Source: Gordonia paraffinivorans NBRC 108238
GTDB lineage: Bacteria; Actinomycetota; Actinomycetes; Mycobacteriales; Mycobacteriaceae
Reading direction: 5' to 3'
Assembly: GCF_000344155.1 (NCBI RefSeq)
Contig: NZ_BAOQ01000026.1
Coordinates: 1-64,000 of the forward strand
Length of the DNA: 64,000 nt
Part shown: piece after piece, positions 53,852 to 61,936 of the stretch
Layout: every line of letters starts with the position of its first letter
Numbering within the stretch: position 1 is the stretch's first letter
Program-made: the position numbers and the translations under genes
The notes under the pieces: generated by a model
The model's input: only the letters and a program-made list of their open reading frames with translations
Told to the model about the DNA's origin: nothing
The model's database searches: none

Positions 53852-53959
53852 ATGTCGAGCACGGACCGCAAGCTGCCGGAGGTCACCTACGTGACCACCG
53901 CTCTGGGCTGCCGTCTGCCGCTTGCTCGCGTTCTCTGTTGTTGTCGTCGAATGCGCTGA
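53852..53959 (+). CDS. Poly-cysteine leaderless leader peptide (cysteine attenuator)
   Basis: A 35-residue ORF ending VLCCCRRMR and stop. Three consecutive Cys codons near the end, a TAGCTT -10 (53839-53844) seven bases before the ATG and a TTGCCG -35 (53815-53820, 18-base spacing) match the leaderless poly-cysteine ORFs known in mycobacteria, where ribosome stalling at low cysteine frees the downstream gene. An in-frame ATG at 53846 and a GTG at 53762 (TAGATT five bases before it) would lengthen it. The downstream gene is the ROK regulator at 54061. The stretch 53610-53810 shows nothing else I can support. Confidence 0.75.
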   Translation: MSSTDRKLPEVTYVTTALGCRLPLARVLCCCRRMR

Positions 53960-53968
53960 GCCGACGCC

Positions 53969-54058
53969 TCGTCCACGGGGTGTCGCTCCAGATCTGGTGA
54001 TTCGAGCATTCCCACCCCTTCCCGCCGTCTTCCGCGCGGGGCATTTCGACGAGGACGA
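53969..54058 (+). promoter_or_regulatory. Possible ribosome-site sequestering pair downstream of the leader peptide
   Basis: TCGTCC at 53969-53974, ten bases after the leader stop, is complementary to GGACGA (54053-54058) in the ROK ribosome site. A ribosome stalled on the Cys codons would cover or approach the first segment and expose the second. Pairing is short (6 bp) and needs structure analysis. Confidence 0.45.
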
Positions 54059-54060
54059 TC

Positions 54061-55434
54061 ATGACCGCCACGCTTTCCGACATCTCTGCCCGTAACCTGC
54101 GTACTGCACCGACGCCGCTCACGCGTCGGCCGGCGACACGTCCGGTCCGTCGTGGACCGCAGGTGAATCGCCCGAACGCGCCGTTGTCGGCCGTACCCGC
54201 GCCGGTTCCGCCGAGCCGTGTCCCCGGCGCGACGGCCGACCGGCGCGGACTCGGAAAGGGGGACCCGCGGGTGCACGTCGCGACGCCGCACCTGGAGCTG
54301 TCGACCAAGCCGGCGGCGCTCGTCCTGCGCGCCGCCCGCCTGGCCGGCCCCCTGTTCCGCGATGACGCCGCCGAGCGCACGGGACTCTCCATCTCCACGG
54401 TGAACCGCCAGGTCAGCGCCCTGCTGAAGGCCGGTCTCATCCGGGAGCGCGCAGACCTCGCCCCGTCGGGCGCCATCGGCCGGCCGCGCCTGCCGTTCGA
54501 GGTCAACCTCGCCGACTTCCTCACCCTGGGCATCCACATCGGCTACAAGGTCACCTCGATCACCACCCACGACCTGCTGCACCGCGTCGTCGGCGCGATC
54601 CAGATCCCGACCCCGGTCGCCGAGAACCCCGAGCAGACCCTCGCCGCCATCGGCGTCAGCGCCCGCCGCTTCGCCGAGCGTTGGACCGGCAAGCGTGTCC
54701 TCTGGGTCGGCGTCGCGATCGGCGGCCGGGTCGCCGAGGGGGGCCTCGTCGACCATCCGCGGCTCGGCTGGGAGTCCGCACCGGTCGGTCGGGTGATCGC
54801 CGAGGCGGTGGGTCTGCCGGTGTCGGTGGCGTCGCACGTCGAGGCGATGGCCGCCGCCGAGCTGGTCCTCAACCCCGACGACGAGCAGTCGAGCTTCTTG
54901 TACTTCTACGCCCGCGAGATGCTGGGCATCGCCTTCAGCGTCGGCGGCACCGTCCACACCCCGACCGCGGGCCCGCCCGTGATCGGGCACTTCCCGACCG
55001 GCCCGACCACCCTGCTCGACCCCGAGAAGACGGGGCGTCTCGAGCCTGCGGTGAGCGACACCGGGGTCGTCGAAGCGGCTCGCGCACTGGGACTCTCGGT
55101 CGAGGACGTGGAGGGCATCCACGCTCTGGCCCGCTCCGGGGACGCGACCGCCCGCGCCCTCCTCGAGGAGCGCGCCCAGGTGCTCGGCCGTACCGTCGGA
55201 CTCATCGCCGACATCTTCAACCCCGACCACATCATCCTCGGCGGCCAGGCGTTCACCGACTACCCGGCGACCCTGCCGACCGTGGCGCGTGCAGTGCGCG
55301 AGACCTCGATCGCGACGAAGCGCGATGTGCGCGTGTCACATTCGGGTGCCACCGTGCAGCAGCAGGCGGCCGGCGCTGTCTCCCTCGACGCAATCTACAG
55401 CGACCCGCTGCAGGCGATCACGCTGACCGCCTGA
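54061..55434 (+). CDS. ROK-family transcriptional regulator (Rv0485-like)
   Basis: A 457-residue protein: a disordered Arg/Pro-rich N-terminus (1-75), a winged HTH (LRAARLAGPLFRDDAAERTGLSISTVNRQVSALLKAGLI, ~88-130) and a ROK domain (GVAIGGRV, DHPRLGW, NPDHIILGGQAF). The usual ROK zinc-binding CxCGxxGC is absent, as in the mycobacterial Rv0485 protein it resembles by memory, so sugar-kinase activity is unlikely. It lies behind a poly-cysteine leader, so its expression may follow cysteine supply. Appears monocistronic, ending before the convergent ABC exporter. Confidence 0.87.
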   Translation: MTATLSDISARNLRTAPTPLTRRPATRPVRRGPQVNRPNAPLSAVPAPVPPSRVPGATADRRGLGKGDPRVHVATPHLELSTKPAALVLRAARLAGPLFRDDAAERTGLSISTVNRQVSALLKAGLIRERADLAPSGAIGRPRLPFEVNLADFLTLGIHIGYKVTSITTHDLLHRVVGAIQIPTPVAENPEQTLAAIGVSARRFAERWTGKRVLWVGVAIGGRVAEGGLVDHPRLGWESAPVGRVIAEAVGLPVSVASHVEAMAAAELVLNPDDEQSSFLYFYAREMLGIAFSVGGTVHTPTAGPPVIGHFPTGPTTLLDPEKTGRLEPAVSDTGVVEAARALGLSVEDVEGIHALARSGDATARALLEERAQVLGRTVGLIADIFNPDHIILGGQAFTDYPATLPTVARAVRETSIATKRDVRVSHSGATVQQQAAGAVSLDAIYSDPLQAITLTA

Positions 55435-55484
55435 GCGGGCCGCCGCCCCTCGCACACAACCGCCGGCGAGCGCGCGGCGAGACC

Positions 55485-55523
55485 CACCCGCGCGCCCGGC
55501 GGGTGGCCCCGGACGCGCGGGTG
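55485..55523. terminator. GC-rich hairpin between convergent ROK and ABC permease genes
   Basis: CACCCGCGCG (55485-55494) pairs perfectly with CGCGCGGGTG (55514-55523) around 19 bases. Probable shared terminator without U-tract. Confidence 0.6.
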
Positions 55524-55525
55524 CC

Positions 55526-56371
55526 TCAGTCCACGGTGCGCTTGTTGTAGGCGCGAATCGCGAACGGCGCGAAGATCAGCGTCAGGGCGACCGCCCAGAT
55601 GAGGGTCGAGATCACCGGATGCTGAAGCGGCAGTGCGACATCGGAGCCGAATGCGGGGCCGTTGCCCCACAGCACGCGCATCGCCTGCACGAGTGAGGAC
55701 ATCGGGTTCCACTCGGCGATGGTCCGCAGCCACGTCGGCATCGGCGCGGTCGGGACGAAGGCGTTCGACAGGAACGTGATCGGGAACAGCGTCGAGAACA
55801 TGAAGCCGTTCACGGCCTCGACGGTGCGCAACCAGGACCCGACGAGGATGCCGAACCAGATCATCGCGAACCCGAACAGCAACAGCAGGGCGAAGGCGAG
55901 CACCGCCTCGGCGAACGACCCGCGGATGCGCCAGCCGATCGCGAGACCGGTCACCGCCATCACCACGATGCCGATGCTGCTGTGCAGCAGGCTCGCGATG
56001 CTGCGTCCGATCAGCACCGACGACCGCTGGATGGGCAACGCGCGGAAGCGGTCGATGATCCCCTTCTCCAGGTCGGCGGTGATGCCCGAGGCGACGATGA
56101 ACGCGGTGAAGACGATCGTCTGTCCCATGATGCCGGGGAGCAGGAACTCCTTGTAGGACCCGCTGTCGGTCTGGATCGACGCACCGAAGACGTACGCGAA
56201 CAGCAGCACGAACATGATCGGCTGGATCGTGACGTCGGAGAGCATCTCCGGCATCCGCTTGGTGTGGATCATGTTGCGCTTCACCATGATCCACGACTGC
56301 TGCCAGAGCGTCGTGGGATGGGTGCGCGGGGTGTCGTCGACCACCGCGTCGGTCTGGGCAGTGGCGGTCAT
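55526..56371 (-). CDS. ABC-2 type transporter permease (DrrB-like)
   Basis: A 281-residue membrane protein with six helices and the ABC-2/DrrB pattern: QPIMFVLLFAYVFGASI, LLPGIMGQTIVFTAFIVASGITADLEKGIIDRFRALPI, and FLSNAFVPTAPMPTWLRTIAEWNPMS. It pairs with the ATPase encoded immediately upstream (TGATG overlap at 56369-56373). Together they form a two-gene exporter like daunorubicin DrrAB; cargo is unknown (drug, lipid or glycolipid). No regulator gene adjoins it. Confidence 0.9.
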   Translation of the reverse strand: MTATAQTDAVVDDTPRTHPTTLWQQSWIMVKRNMIHTKRMPEMLSDVTIQPIMFVLLFAYVFGASIQTDSGSYKEFLLPGIMGQTIVFTAFIVASGITADLEKGIIDRFRALPIQRSSVLIGRSIASLLHSSIGIVVMAVTGLAIGWRIRGSFAEAVLAFALLLLFGFAMIWFGILVGSWLRTVEAVNGFMFSTLFPITFLSNAFVPTAPMPTWLRTIAEWNPMSSLVQAMRVLWGNGPAFGSDVALPLQHPVISTLIWAVALTLIFAPFAIRAYNKRTVD

Positions 56372-57393
56372 CAGGACTTCTCCTCGTCGGTGTCGTCGGT
56401 GGTGGTGTCGTCGGTGGCGCGGTGTCCGGTCAGGGACAGGAACACGTCGTCGAGGCTCGGGCGGGCGAGGCCGAAGTCGTCGACCGAGATCCCGCTCTCC
56501 TCGAACCAGGCGGCCACGCGGGGGAGGTCGCCCAGGCCGCCGGTCGCGGCGGTGAGGCGTCGTGCGGGGACGTCGACGAACACCTCGGTGCCGTTCTTGC
56601 GTAGCAGCGCCTCGGCCGCCGGGAGGTCCTCGGCGTGCGAGACGGTCAGCACGAGGCTGGCCGCGCCCGCCTGCTCCTTGAGTTGTAGCGGGGTGCCGTG
56701 GGCGATGATCCTGCCCTTGTCGATGACGACGATGTCGTCGGCGAGCTGATCTGCCTCTTCCAGGTACTGCGTGGTCAGCAGCAGTGTGGTGCCGCCGGCG
56801 ACGAGGTCGCGCAGGACATCCCACAGTTCGGTGCGGCTGCGCGGGTCGAGGCCGGTGGTCGGCTCGTCGAGGAACAGCACCGGCGGGGCCGCGATCAGGC
56901 TGACGGCGAGGTCGAGGCGTCGGCGCATGCCGCCGGAGTAGGACTTGACCTGCTTGTCTCCCGCGTCGGTGAGCGAGAACTGTTCGAGCAGCTGCTCGGA
57001 ACGCCTCGCGAGCGCCTTGCGGCCGATGCCGTACAACCCGCCGATCATCCGGAGGTTCTCGCGACCGGTGAGGATCTCGTCGACCGTGGCGGCCTGGCCC
57101 GTGAGGCCCATGTTCTGCCGGACCAGCCCGGGCTGCTCGCGGACGTCGTATCCGGCGATGCGGGCGGTGCCGCTGGTCGGCGGGGACAGCGTCGTCATCA
57201 TGCGGACGGTGGTCGTCTTACCGGCACCGTTGGGTCCGAGCAGGCCGAGCACAGTGCCCCGCGGCACGGTGAAGCTGACACCGTCGACGGCGGTGAAATC
57301 GCCGAAGCGCTTGACCAGGTCGATGGCCTCGATCGCGACATCGGTGGTCGCGACATCGCCGGGTACGGCGGTGGGGGCTGTGACTGAGTTCAT
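56371..57393 (-). CDS. ABC transporter ATP-binding protein (DrrA-like)
   Basis: A 340-residue ATPase: Walker A GPNGAGKTT, Q-loop NMGLTGQAATVDEILTGRENL, signature SGGMRRRLDLA, Walker B VLFLDEPTTGLD and the H-loop region; a C-terminal DUF4162-type extension (LVLTVSHAEDLPAAEALL) is characteristic of the daunorubicin-resistance ATPases. Co-translated with the permease. The 258 bases upstream to the mod regulator contain the twin operators of that operon but no clear promoter for this one. Confidence 0.92.
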   Translation of the reverse strand: MNSVTAPTAVPGDVATTDVAIEAIDLVKRFGDFTAVDGVSFTVPRGTVLGLLGPNGAGKTTTVRMMTTLSPPTSGTARIAGYDVREQPGLVRQNMGLTGQAATVDEILTGRENLRMIGGLYGIGRKALARRSEQLLEQFSLTDAGDKQVKSYSGGMRRRLDLAVSLIAAPPVLFLDEPTTGLDPRSRTELWDVLRDLVAGGTTLLLTTQYLEEADQLADDIVVIDKGRIIAHGTPLQLKEQAGAASLVLTVSHAEDLPAAEALLRKNGTEVFVDVPARRLTAATGGLGDLPRVAAWFEESGISVDDFGLARPSLDDVFLSLTGHRATDDTTTDDTDEEKS

Positions 57394-57592
57394 AACTCTC
57401 CACGGTATCGATGGGTTCTGACAGGGGCGAACGATTTTCGGTGGTCAGGGCGGTGTCGGCGGTCGCGTGCCCACGGGAAGGCAGACTGTCTTTCCTACCG
57501 GAACTCATCGCTCCCGCGAGGGGAATTCCGGCGGCCGGTGTCCACGTCACGCCAGAACGTCGAGTCCGCTCGAAGTCGACCGCGTGGGTGAG

Positions 57593-57639
57593 ATCCGCAG
57601 TTGCGGGTTCACAATGCGCGACAATCCGCAGATGCGGAT
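57593..57639 (+). promoter_or_regulatory. Twin palindromic operators upstream of the mod operon
   Basis: ATCCGCAGTTGCGGGT (57593-57608) and ATCCGCAGATGCGGAT (57624-57639) are two copies of one dyad, 31 bases apart, i.e. about three helical turns. The second has perfect arms and ends 12 bases before the regulator's ATG. It is likely bound by that regulator. Confidence 0.75.
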
Positions 57640-57651
57640 ATGATTCCGCGA

Positions 57652-58053
57652 ATGAGTGCGATACGCATCAGGGACGCGGCGACGCTGCTCGGCGTCAGCG
57701 ACGACACCGTCCGACGCTGGATCGCCTCCGGCGTCCTCGAGCAGTCCGACGAGGGTCCGGTGGCGACCGTGGACGGTGCCCGGCTCGCCGAGCTGGCGCG
57801 CGAGCGCGCGGCCGCCCCCGACGACGGCGCGCCGGTCGCGCGGTCGGCCCGCAACCGTTTCACCGGTCTGGTCACCGAGGTGATCGTCGACGGCGTCATG
57901 GCGCAGGTGACGCTGCAATGCGGCCCGTTCGAGGTGACGTCCCTGATGAGTGCGCAGTCGGCCCGGGAGCTCGAGCTCGAGCCCGGATCGGTGGCGACGG
58001 CCATCGTGAAGTCGACCAACGTCATCGTCGAGACGACGCGGGAGAAGCGGTGA
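57652..58053 (+). CDS. DNA-binding TOBE-domain molybdate regulator
   Basis: A 133-residue protein: N-terminal MerR/excisionase-like HTH (IRDAATLLGVSDDTVRRWIASGVL, residues 5-28), then a Mop/TOBE molybdate-binding domain (RNRFTGLVTEVIVDGVMAQVTLQCG ... ELELEPGSVATAIVKSTNVIVE). It is first in the operon and its stop overlaps modA (GTGA). Predicted to sense molybdate and control modABC through the twin operators just upstream, a small alternative to ModE. ATG 57640 is an alternative start that would lie next to the operator. Confidence 0.88.
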   Translation: MSAIRIRDAATLLGVSDDTVRRWIASGVLEQSDEGPVATVDGARLAELARERAAAPDDGAPVARSARNRFTGLVTEVIVDGVMAQVTLQCGPFEVTSLMSAQSARELELEPGSVATAIVKSTNVIVETTREKR

Positions 58054-58790
58054 GGCGGCTCGCGTTTGCAGCGGTTGCCGCCCTGGTGTTCGGCGCGGGG
58101 TGCGCGGCCGGCTCGACGGACTCCGGCCCGGTCCTCGACGTCTCGGCAGCGGCGTCGTTGAAAGGGGCCTTCACCGCGATCGCCGAGGAGTTCGAGAAGC
58201 GGCACGAGGGAGTCGCCGTCCGCCTCTCGTTCGACGGCTCGTCGACCCTGGCCAACCAGATCGAGCAGGGAGCGCCCGCCGACGTCTTCGCCAGTGCAGA
58301 CGAGAAGAACATGGCGAAACTCGGCGGGCTGGCGGTCGACCCGAGGACCTTCGCCACCAACACGCTCGTGATCGTGACGGCGCCGGGGAATCCGAAGGGC
58401 ATCGATTCATTCGCCGATCTGAACAAGCCGGGCGTCACGACGGTGGTCTGCCAGTCCGCGCAGCCCTGCGGGGCGGCGACGGACGCGGTCGAGAAGAACG
58501 CCGGCATCACCGTCGCCGCGGCGTCGGAGGAGCAGTCGGTGGGAGCGGTGTTGACCAAGGTGACCACCGGGCAGGCCGATGCCGGGGTCGTGTACGTGAC
58601 CGACGCGGCGGCAGCAGGGGACACGGTGTCGACGGTGACCGATCCCGTCTTCGCCGGGGTCGTCAACGCCTATCCCATCGCGACGCTGAAGGACGCGCCG
58701 GATGCGGGGCTGGGCAGCGAATTCGTCGCCCTGGTCCTCGGGCCGGACGGGCAGCGCATTCTCCGGGACGCCGGGTTCGGGTCGCCGTGA
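58050..58790 (+). CDS. modA: Molybdate ABC transporter substrate-binding lipoprotein
   Basis: A 246-residue periplasm-side binding protein. The signal peptide LAFAAVAALVFGAGC ends in a lipobox (GAGC), so it is lipid-anchored. Typical ModA blocks follow: VSAAASLKGAF, FDGSSTLANQIEQGAPADVFASAD, NTLVIV and VVYVTDA. It captures molybdate or tungstate for ModBC. The GTG start overlaps the regulator stop and its own stop overlaps modB. Confidence 0.94.
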   Translation: MRRLAFAAVAALVFGAGCAAGSTDSGPVLDVSAAASLKGAFTAIAEEFEKRHEGVAVRLSFDGSSTLANQIEQGAPADVFASADEKNMAKLGGLAVDPRTFATNTLVIVTAPGNPKGIDSFADLNKPGVTTVVCQSAQPCGAATDAVEKNAGITVAAASEEQSVGAVLTKVTTGQADAGVVYVTDAAAAGDTVSTVTDPVFAGVVNAYPIATLKDAPDAGLGSEFVALVLGPDGQRILRDAGFGSP

Positions 58791-59611
58791 CCGCCCTCGG
58801 AACGGGTCTCGACCGTCGTGGTGCGACGGGGCTGCCGGCCTGGGCATATGCGATCGCGGCCGTCGGGGTGGCGTTGATCGTGGTCCCGCCGCTGGCGCTG
58901 CTGTTCCGGACGCCGTGGGGGACGTTCGTCGACCAGGTCACCTCGTCGTCTTCCCTTGACGCGCTGCGACTCTCGCTGACGACGGCGGCGATGAGCACGG
59001 TGCTGTGCCTGGTGCTCGGTGTGCCGATGGCGGTCATCTTCGCGCGGCACGACGGCGTGGTCGTGCGGGTGCTGCGGGCACTGGTGTTGCTCCCGCTGGT
59101 GCTGCCGCCGGTGGTCGGCGGCCTGGCACTGCTCTACACGTTCGGGCGCCTGGGCATCATCGGCGGACGCCTGCACGACGCGGGCATCGACGTCGCCTTC
59201 ACGACCACCGCCGTCGTTCTCGCACAGACCTTCGTGGCGCTGCCCTTCCTGGTGATCAGCGTCGAAGGGGCGGTGCGCGTGATCGGCACGCGCTATGAGG
59301 AGGTGGCGGCCACACTCGGCGCAGGGCCGAGCAGGACGCTGTGGAAGGTGACGCTGCCGCTGGTCGCCCCGTCACTTGTCGCCGGACTGGTGCTCTCCTT
59401 CGCCCGTGCGCTCGGAGAGTTCGGTGCGACGATCACCTTCGCCGGCAACGCCCCGGGCGTCACCCAGACCGCGCCGCTCGCGATCTATGTGGCGGCCGTC
59501 GACGATCCGCAGGCCGCGGTTCCGTTGTCGCTCATCCTCGTCGTCATCTCGCTCGTCGTCGTGGTGGGCGTGCACAGTCGCCGGCGCCGCGGTGAGGCGG
59601 GTGCGATGTGA
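58787..59611 (+). CDS. modB: Molybdate ABC transporter permease
   Basis: A 274-residue permease with about six helices and the EAA coupling loop EEVAATLGAGPSRTLWKVTLPLVAP, followed by FARALGEFGATITFAGN, both typical of ModB. It overlaps modA (GTGA at 58787) and modC by four bases. Complete. Confidence 0.95.
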   Translation: MTALGTGLDRRGATGLPAWAYAIAAVGVALIVVPPLALLFRTPWGTFVDQVTSSSSLDALRLSLTTAAMSTVLCLVLGVPMAVIFARHDGVVVRVLRALVLLPLVLPPVVGGLALLYTFGRLGIIGGRLHDAGIDVAFTTTAVVLAQTFVALPFLVISVEGAVRVIGTRYEEVAATLGAGPSRTLWKVTLPLVAPSLVAGLVLSFARALGEFGATITFAGNAPGVTQTAPLAIYVAAVDDPQAAVPLSLILVVISLVVVVGVHSRRRRGEAGAM

Positions 59612-60699
59612 GTGCAGACCTCGACGTCGTCATCGAACAGGCGGTGCCGCCGTTGCGCATCGAGCACCGATTCGGCGCAGGGCGGACGACGGCCGTCGTC
59701 GGACCGAACGGCGCCGGGAAGTCGACGATGCTGCGCGTCATCGCGGGGCTCGTCCGCGGGGACGAGCCGACCCGGATCACGTTGGGTGACCAGGTGTTCC
59801 GCGACCGCGGCGTATTCGTTCCGCCGCACCGGCGGGGCGTCGTCCAGCTGCTGCAGGACGCGCGGCTGTTCCCGCACCTCACCGTCGCCGACAACGTGGC
59901 CTTCGCGCCGGCCGCACAGGGGCTGTCCCGGGCGCAGGTGCGCGAACGGGTGTCACGTTGGCTGGAGGCCGCCGAGGTCGCGGACCTCGCCGACCGACGG
60001 CCGGGCGAGCTGTCCGGTGGCCAGGCGCAGCGCGTGGCGATCGCGCGGGCGATGGCCGCCCAGCCGCGGATTCTGCTGTTGGACGAGCCGTTTCGGGCAC
60101 TCGATGTCGACGTCGCCAGTCGCCTGCGGGCGTTGATGAGGGAGCTGCTGGCCGACCACGGTCGCACGACGATCATGGTGACGCACGATCCGGTGGACGC
60201 ACTCGGCCTCGCCGAGGACATCGTCGTGCTGGATCGGGGGCGAATCGTCGAATCGGGGTCCACACGTGAGGTGTTGACCAACCCGGGGTCGCGGTTCACG
60301 GCGTCGCTCGCGGGCCTCAACCTCTTCGTCGGGACCCTCGTGGACGCGAATTGCGTCGTCGACGATCGCGGGAATCGGGTCGTCGGAACCGTGGCCGATG
60401 ACGCACCCGGCGGCGGAATCCCCGACGGGGAGCCGGCGGCCGCGACGTTCTCGCCCCGCGCGGTCGCCGTGTACCTCCACGAGCCGCACGGAAGTCCGCG
60501 GACGATGCTGCGGGCGACGGTGCGCGACGTGGTACCGCGCGGCGATCACGCGGTGGTGCACACCGACGTGGGTGGACAGACGGTCGCCGCCGAGGTGACC
60601 TGGGCGGCGGTGGCCGACCTCGCGCTCGTGCCGGGCCTCGGGGTGGTGCTCGTCATCAAGGCGAGCGAGGTGCGGGTGAGTGCGGTGGCCCGGCGGTGA
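59608..60699 (+). CDS. modC: Molybdate ABC transporter ATP-binding protein
   Basis: A 363-residue ATPase: Walker A GPNGAGKST, signature LSGGQAQR, Walker B ILLLDEPF, switch His in MVTHDP, and a C-terminal Mop/TOBE domain (residues ~290-360) that can bind molybdate and inhibit transport. It closes the regulator-modA-modB-modC operon, which ends in a long hairpin. It would supply molybdenum cofactor enzymes such as the oxidoreductase at 16-17.6 kb. Confidence 0.94.
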   Translation: MSADLDVVIEQAVPPLRIEHRFGAGRTTAVVGPNGAGKSTMLRVIAGLVRGDEPTRITLGDQVFRDRGVFVPPHRRGVVQLLQDARLFPHLTVADNVAFAPAAQGLSRAQVRERVSRWLEAAEVADLADRRPGELSGGQAQRVAIARAMAAQPRILLLDEPFRALDVDVASRLRALMRELLADHGRTTIMVTHDPVDALGLAEDIVVLDRGRIVESGSTREVLTNPGSRFTASLAGLNLFVGTLVDANCVVDDRGNRVVGTVADDAPGGGIPDGEPAAATFSPRAVAVYLHEPHGSPRTMLRATVRDVVPRGDHAVVHTDVGGQTVAAEVTWAAVADLALVPGLGVVLVIKASEVRVSAVARR

Positions 60700-60751
60700 C
60701 CGGTCAGCAGCCGGCGACGAAGACCCGGGGTCGGACCCACGAGTGAACTCC

Positions 60752-60809
60752 CAGACGTCGTTTCATGACTGCGACCTCGATCGAGATCGCGGCACCGAAA
60801 CGACGTCTG
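60752..60809. terminator. Nested inverted repeat between modC and convergent cyclase gene
   Basis: CAGACGTCGTTTC (60752-60764) pairs perfectly with GAAACGACGTCTG (60797-60809). The loop contains a second dyad centred on CTCGATCGAG. Probable bidirectional terminator; the third such structure in this window. Confidence 0.68.
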
Positions 60810-60813
60810 CCGG

Positions 60814-61770
60814 TCACTCGGCCAGCGGACCTCGCTTGTGTGGTTCGAGGACCCGCGCCTTCAGGTACTTGTACCCCCGAACTCGAAGTGTGGGAATCGA
60901 TTTGAGGTAGAAGCGGTCGTCGGCCCCGATCTGCTCGGCGATCGAGTCGTCGACCAGGGTGGAGCCGGGGCGCGCGGAGCTGGTGAGCCGGGAGGCGATG
61001 TTGACCGGTTCGCCGAAGACGTCGCCGAACCGTTGGAGGACCGGCCCCCGGGCGAGCCCGACCCGGAGCGGGGGCAACCTGTCGCCGTCGGACAGTTCGT
61101 GGATCCGGATGGCGGCCTCCGCGGCGGCGTGCGCGTCCTCGAAGGTGAACATCACCGCGTCGCCCAGCGTCTTGATGACCCGGCCGCCGTGGTCGACGAC
61201 GACGCCGAACGTCTCGTCCTCGAAGGACCCGAGGAGCTCTTCGAGGTCGTGCAGGTCGATGCGCCGCGACAGGCTCGTGTATCCGACGATGTCGGCGAAA
61301 CCGACGACCAGGTCGACCTCCTCCTCGGCCGCGTGCTCCCGGTGGCGTTCGAGCGCGATCGCGATGTGGCGACGCCAGATCAACTGCTGGACCTGGCCGA
61401 GCGCGGCGCACATCTGCTCGACGGTCCACGGGAACTCGGGATCGGCGGTGATGTCACGGAGTTGGTCGGCCTCCCAGTCGGCCAGATGCGACATCGTCTG
61501 GCCGATCGCCCGGGCCATCGCGATCTTGGTGGACTCGGGCATCGACTCCGACGACGCGGCGAACATCCGCAGGGCGGCCAGGTCGTTCTCGGAGGCGACC
61601 TTGTCGTCGGTCGATCGCCGGGCGAAACCGAACGCATTCCAGGCCTTCTCGGCGAACTTGGGGTCGATCTCGAGCCGGGCGATCAGTTCGTCGCGAGTGT
61701 AGCGGGGTGCGTTCGCGTCCTGAGTGGGCCGCCGGTCGTCCTCGGCGGACGACTGTGGGTCTTCCGACAT
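60814..61770 (-). CDS. Class III adenylate/guanylate cyclase with N-terminal regulatory domain
   Basis: A 318-residue protein. Residues ~20-150 form an all-helical N-terminal domain like the autoinhibitory, pH-sensing region of mycobacterial Rv1264. The cyclase domain has metal Asp in FADIVGYT, the substrate Lys and second metal Asp in VIKTLGDAVMF, and the transition-state Asn/Arg in VNIASRL, so it looks active. It makes cAMP in the cytosol; the metallophosphoesterase at 22.7 kb could degrade it. ATG 61770; monocistronic. Confidence 0.88.
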   Translation of the reverse strand: MSEDPQSSAEDDRRPTQDANAPRYTRDELIARLEIDPKFAEKAWNAFGFARRSTDDKVASENDLAALRMFAASSESMPESTKIAMARAIGQTMSHLADWEADQLRDITADPEFPWTVEQMCAALGQVQQLIWRRHIAIALERHREHAAEEEVDLVVGFADIVGYTSLSRRIDLHDLEELLGSFEDETFGVVVDHGGRVIKTLGDAVMFTFEDAHAAAEAAIRIHELSDGDRLPPLRVGLARGPVLQRFGDVFGEPVNIASRLTSSARPGSTLVDDSIAEQIGADDRFYLKSIPTLRVRGYKYLKARVLEPHKRGPLAE

Positions 61771-61868
61771 GTGGTCCAGTCTCCTGCACACCCGTGGTGG
61801 ATGTGGTGGTTCGGGGGTCGTGGGCGGTGTTGCGCCGATGCGCGGTGCCGATCCGGCGCCCGCTGTTG

Positions 61869-61913
61869 TTGACATCACAACCCGGGGCGCATAATCATAA
61901 ACTGATATCAGTT
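61869..61913 (+). promoter_or_regulatory. Promoter with perfect 14-bp palindromic operator
   Basis: -35 TTGACA (61869-61874), 17-base spacer, -10 TAATCA (61892-61897), then AACTGATATCAGTT (61900-61913), a perfect palindrome at the expected transcription start. The gene at 61937 is therefore probably under a dedicated repressor, not encoded nearby. Confidence 0.7.
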
Positions 61914-61936
61914 CAGGAAATGGGATGGAGGTTGGC

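Noticed and set aside
53762-53959. A 65-residue ordinary gene starting at GTG 53762
   Set aside because: No domain, and a better-placed promoter and start exist at 53839-53852; kept only as an alternative start of the leader peptide.
54061-55434. Sugar kinase (glucokinase)
   Set aside because: The ROK zinc motif is missing and an N-terminal HTH is present, so it is a regulator.
57394-57651. Molybdenum cofactor riboswitch upstream of the mod operon
   Set aside because: The dyads here are two copies of one short palindrome, which fits protein operators, not the larger known RNA fold.
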